Shown: positions 60,685-64,000 of the stretch, piece by piece
Numbering within the stretch: position 1 is the first letter of the stretch
How the letters are laid out: every line of letters starts with the position of its first letter
Source of the DNA: Mesocentrotus franciscanus
Taxonomy: Eukaryota; Echinodermata; Echinoidea; Camarodonta; Strongylocentrotidae
Length of the DNA stretch: 64,000 nt
NCBI GenBank assembly: GCA_037976565.1
Contig: CP137670.1
Coordinates: 13,478,600-13,542,599 of the forward strand
Direction of reading: 5' to 3'
The notes under the pieces: model-generated
What the model saw: only the letters and a program-made list of their open reading frames with translations
What the model was told of the DNA's origin: nothing
The model's database searches: none
Program-made: the position numbers and the translations under genes

Positions 60685-60855
60685 ATGTCATACAGTTGGC
60701 TGGAAACTCGACAGAATCAGTGACATATCCCAAGTCGCACCGCCCTTCTACCTCGTCACAGTATCCAGAATCTTTATGGCATGCTGTGCCATTCCTGCAA
60801 TTGCATTTCTGTGTACAGTTAGTCCCGAAGTATCCGTTTGGGCAAACAGAACGAA
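60685..60855 (-). CDS. Receptor ectodomain exon: EGF/laminin-like module 4
   Basis: Exon of 171 nt, acceptor TTTTAG and donor ACAT|GTAAGA, phase 1-1. It reads VCPNGYFGTNCTQKCNC, then GTACHKDSGYCDEVEGRC and a cysteine-containing tail NCMT. The layout C-P-x-G-x-(F/W)-G-x-x-C followed by C-x-C fits an EGF-laminin repeat. The final split codon begins with T, which restricts which acceptor the next exon can use (see 60229-60360). Confidence 0.85.
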
Positions 60856-61218
60856 CTAAAATGAGGAAATATGTTTTTTTTTTTAATGAAAACAACATAG
60901 GTCATGGGCAGCAATGTTAAGCGAATGACATTCCTTTAATATGTACACTTATTTACTATGTCATTACGTTAAAAACAGAAACAAAATGAAGGCAACATTT
61001 TTATTCCGTTTGTCGGTTTACCGATGTATTAAAATCACGGCATAGGAATATTAAAAAAGAATTGGCTTTTTAAATCACATCGAAAAGAAGTTGCGTTGGG
61101 AAAAAATAGTCAAAATGAAAGTTTGGGACTTATCTCGGGTAATTTCTTACCAATACAATTTATTCAGCTTTGTTATGAACCTTCATATGTCATTTTCAAG
61201 TACATTAAATGATTGTAC

Positions 61219-61350
61219 CTTGACATGCTGGTCCAGACCATCCTAGCGAGCAATCTTCAGGGCATTGTCCGGTGAAGTCATCACAATCTGCCCCATCAGT
61301 ACAATGACATTCTTGAAGACAATCCGCTCCAAACATACCATCTGCACACG
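61219..61350 (-). CDS. Receptor ectodomain exon: EGF-like module 3
   Basis: Exon of 132 nt, acceptor CCTAAAG and donor CAAG|GTACAA, phase 1-1. It reads ACADGMFGADCLQECHCTDG, then CDDFTGQC and CSLGWSGPAC. The ending C-x-x-GW-x-G-x-x-C is the classical EGF signature; the preceding CHC(T/S)(D/G)G-A-D-C pattern is shared with the exon at 60229. Confidence 0.9.
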
Positions 61351-61681
61351 CTTTAGGACGAAATAGAAGTGATATTACGAGATTGTTGGATCAATTGAGA
61401 TATTATTTAATTAATTTGCTCCCCAAAACATTTTAAATCGCATTCGACCTAAACATATTTTGTGCAAGTAATACCCAGGTGCCCGTTCCAAATTCATGAT
61501 AATTTCCATGCATATATATAAACCCCTTTATTCATATTTACATCTCAGACAAATTCTGTGTAAGGATTTGGATTTGAACCGTGAAAATTGTTTAAAACGC
61601 AAGGTTAAAATATCATTTTTATTTCAAGGTTTCTGGTTTCTTCCCAAGATCAATCATGATAGCAGTCGTTTTAGCACTTAC

Positions 61682-61831
61682 TTTCATTGCAGTAGATTCC
61701 TGTATATCCAGCTAAACAGGTGCATCCATAAGGATCATGTAGACAGATCTGACTTCCAGCACACTGGTCCAGAGGCTGACCGGGTCCACATTCAAATTCA
61801 CAGTCCCAGCCAAACTTATGAATCCCACATG
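61682..61831 (-). CDS. Receptor ectodomain exon: EGF-like module 2
   Basis: Exon of 150 nt, acceptor CATGCAG and donor GAAA|GTAAGT, phase 1-1. It reads ACGIHKFGWDCEFECGPGQP, then CAGSQICLHDPYGCTC and LAGYTGIYC. The longer cysteine spacing resembles the EGF/laminin-type units of Tie-like and MEGF-like receptors. Its phase matches the EGF exons on either side, so it can be joined or skipped without breaking the frame. Confidence 0.88.
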
Positions 61832-62119
61832 CTGCATGGAAACGTATATATTAGATTGATTAATTTAGATATAACTCACACGTTCTAAAGGGGTCCTTTC
61901 TCCGATTTGAGAAGAGATGAGCATGTAATATTTAAACCTATTAAAATCATGCAAAACTGTTAAGTCTCAAGCAACAACATTGTTATTTCTTCTTGTTTTG
62001 ATTGGGAAAAAGGTATATTTTGAGTCATCATAATCATTGGCAAATAAGCATTGAATTAAAAGTAATAGTTACTTATGGAAACAAACAAGTGGAAAATAGT
62101 TCATCTTCTCACGAAGGTT

Positions 62120-62340
62120 ATGTACGTAATACAATAATAATTGTTTCATTAGTATTACTAGTATTAGTTATTATGTTAATCATCATTATTACTTTTACAA
62201 TTATCGTCATCATCATTATCATCATGAGTCTTCTTCTTTTTGCTCTCTTCCTTTTCCTTTCCTTCTTTTTCTTCTTCTTTTTCTTCTTCTTCTCTTTCTT
62301 GTATTTATTTGTATTGTTGTTATTATTATTGTTTGGAATT
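62120..62340. repeat. Pyrimidine-rich and TAT/CAT microsatellites in EGF intron
   Basis: Runs of TAATAATAATTG, ATCATCATT and CTTCTTCTTTTTC between EGF exons. The long hydrophobic open frame across this stretch is a by-product of the simple repeats. Confidence 0.8.
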
Positions 62341-62461
62341 ACCTTCTTAAAACGATTAGTATCTAATTGTAAAGATTCATTTTATGGCAAAGAATGTATT
62401 GGACATAGAAGAGAAAAGGGTTCTAATGGATTAATTTTCTACAGAGATTTCTTTATTGTAC

Positions 62462-62596
62462 CTTGGAGGCAGTTCTTTCCAGCATGGCCAGGAGGACAGA
62501 TGCATGTTCCTGAGAGTTCGTGGCATACACCTCCATTATAACAACTATCACACACACGATCGCATAATGGTGGATTCCATCGGCCATAAGGGCACT
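62462..62596 (-). CDS. Receptor ectodomain exon: EGF-like module 1
   Basis: Exon of 135 nt with an acceptor TTAACAG and donor CAAG|GTACAA, phase 1 at both ends. The frame reads ECPYGRWNPPLCDRVC, then CYNGGVC, GTCICPPGHAGKNC. Six or more cysteines and the C-x-C-PPG-x-x-G-x-x-C ending are diagnostic of EGF-like modules that bind ligands or act as spacers outside the cell. It is the most 5' exon of this gene in the window. The start codon and signal peptide must lie to the right of the window or in an unrecognised exon. Confidence 0.88.
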
Positions 62597-62929
62597 CTGT
62601 TAATACAATGAAACATGAACAACTATAATGTATATCCCACTTGGGCGTTAATCCCTGGAGATGAGGGTAAACACCCCTCCCACACACACACTCCTTGGAA
62701 TGGATTTAGGGTACTGATATCCGAAAACAAGTAGCTTAATGAAATGAAGTGAAACGAAAAGACGCGTTCGGAACCTAAAATGCATAGTGGTTGAAAATCA
62801 TACCTTAATTCTAAAGAAGTATATTTCAAATATCCAATATCAAGTATCCTACAGCACCAAGCTGAAAGCAAGACACCCCAAGATGAATTATTGCATAACT
62901 TAAAGAAGGTTTTCAAAGTATGCAAATAT

Positions 62930-63595
62930 ATTCATCACATTTCTGTCGAAAAGATCCTTAAAGTTCCGATTTCGGAAATGAAATGGGCTACAATTTTAAC
63001 TGAACCTTTTCAAGACTGGAAGAAACTTTACACAATGCCTTTAAAATGTTGCCTTTCTACGAAACTTCGTTATTTTCAGTTCAAAATTTTACATCGAATA
63101 CTAGGGGTCAAAAGGTATCTTCACATTATGGGCATAGCTAATTCTAGTTTATTTATATTTTGCTTATCCTCTGTTGAAAGTATGTCACACTTGTTTTGGG
63201 AATGCCCTGTTACGCATCAATTCATTTAAGACTTTCTAAGCTCTTTTCTAAACAATGAAGTGCTTTTGAATACAAATTCCTTTTGTTTGGTTTCCCAGAT
63301 GGTATGCAATCTATCTTTAATTTTGTCATTTTATATGCAAAACACTATATATTCTCTGCGAAATGCAAAGGGAACGGCTATCTTTGAATTCTTTTAAGAT
63401 GCTTAAACGTTTTTATGAAGTTGAGTGGGTTCTTTGTATCAAACGCAATAAATTTGTTGTATTACTAGATAAATGGAGACATGTGCAACTGATGTAACAA
63501 TGTTTGTTTTACCGATATGTCACAACATGTGCTTTGTTCAAATCCATTTTGTTCTTCCTCAAGAATGATTGAATAAAATTTTTCTTTGAAAACAA
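62930..63595 (+). pseudogene. L1/Tx1-like retrotransposon 3' remnant
   Basis: The plus strand encodes KWATILTEPFQDWKKLY, LKCCLSTKLRYFQFKILHRI, and SSVESMSHLFWECPVTHQF. The order W-x-x-x-(Y/F), then S-T-K-L-R-x-F-Q-(F/Y)-K-I-L-x-R, then a Cys-(x)n-H-L-F-W-x-C zinc-knuckle-like segment matches the extreme C-terminus of L1/Tx1-clade ORF2 (the zf-RVT-type region). After 63229 the homology continues with frameshifts to an A-rich 3' end near 63590. Only the tail survives. Confidence 0.72.
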
Positions 63596-64000
63596 AAAAT
63601 TATTCAAATATATGATTTTTGAAAAATCATAACTTGATTAAAAAGAGGCTGAACCAAAAGGCATAATGGTTGAAAATCATAATGTCATTGTAAAAAGTTA
63701 GAAGCACATCATTAGGACATAAAGCTGTTTATATGTTAATAATTGTAAATCCTCGATTAGGCTTTATACTGCAGAAACTTTCATTCAATTTTGGAAATTA
63801 CAACATTAGATTCCTCGATATTAATTATTCTTTACTGTCTAATTAACCAAAATACATCTGATCGATTAGATACGGTTTTTGTTGATTAATGTTATTACAT
63901 TTTAATGACCATCATATACTCATATGATGAAGTTAATCAGAACTCAAGGGAACATTTCAATTTTATTTTGAAGTTCCTTGTCAATTCACATCCCTACGAC
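63596..64000. other. A/T-rich DNA at the window edge, nothing recognised
   Basis: No exon, repeat or motif supported. The gene on the minus strand probably extends beyond the right edge. Confidence 0.4.

Noticed and set aside
62002..62541. 179-residue hydrophobic open frame
   Set aside because: Runs through TAT/CTT simple repeats and antisense through a well-supported EGF exon.
41000..64000. Calling the gene a Tie/angiopoietin receptor or a receptor phosphatase
   Set aside because: The EGF-Ig-FN3 ectodomain resembles both, but no catalytic domain is present in the window, so the name is not supported.

Overview
The window looks like nuclear DNA from a marine deuterostome, most likely an echinoderm. 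The grounds are exon-intron genes built from phase-1 EGF, Ig, SEA and FN3 modules, tRNA-derived SINEs ending in a GCGCTATATAAAT motif, several classes of MITE, decayed non-LTR retrotransposons and abundant microsatellites. There is no sign of prokaryotic gene organisation. The species assignment is inference.

Left half (1 to about 31,540): one uninterrupted head-to-tail array of a roughly 560-bp monomer, about 56 copies, open at the left window edge. Each monomer is about 350 bp of a tRNA-derived SINE (perfect B-box, central body, GCGCTATATAAAT 3' domain) joined to about 210 bp of unrelated spacer. It is a SINE-derived satellite. Monomers on the left are very uniform; those from about 21.7 kb onward, and above all from 27 kb, carry more private changes, and the last one decays at about 31.5 kb. 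The small open frames in it are not genes.

Middle (31.5 to 41 kb): repeat-rich DNA with no convincing host gene. It holds two inverted fragments of the satellite, two 3' remnants of non-LTR retrotransposons, a histidine-coding CAT/CAC microsatellite, a repeat rich in TGACCT nuclear-receptor half-sites, and a 1-kb island saturated with CTAG/GGCC/GATC palindromes.

Right half (41 to 64 kb): exons on the minus strand of one or more modular cell-surface receptors. From the right edge (5' side) these are five EGF-like exons, an Ig-like exon, an FN3 exon, a transmembrane exon, then EGF, Ig and a two-exon SEA domain. The stretch from SEA to FN3/TM occurs twice, at about 41,000-50,191 and 50,215-59,079, and the two copies meet exactly at a 23-base N run. 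The copies are nearly identical in exons (three substitutions seen, all synonymous, plus one 1-bp frameshift in the left transmembrane exon). They differ by two MITE insertions, a local triplication and several deletions. This may be a genuine tandem duplication or two haplotypes placed in series by the assembler. Exon phases allow SEA to splice in frame to FN3 across the N gap, giving an EGF-Ig-SEA-FN3-TM receptor; they do not allow TM to splice directly to the following EGF. No kinase, phosphatase or seven-transmembrane exon was seen, so the intracellular function is unknown. Introns carry a CR1/L2/jockey-like retrotransposon, a TTAA-flanked MITE, a 0.5-kb foldback element, a palindrome built on TGACGTCA, and a solo SINE related to the satellite. 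The right end carries an L1/Tx1-like 3' remnant.
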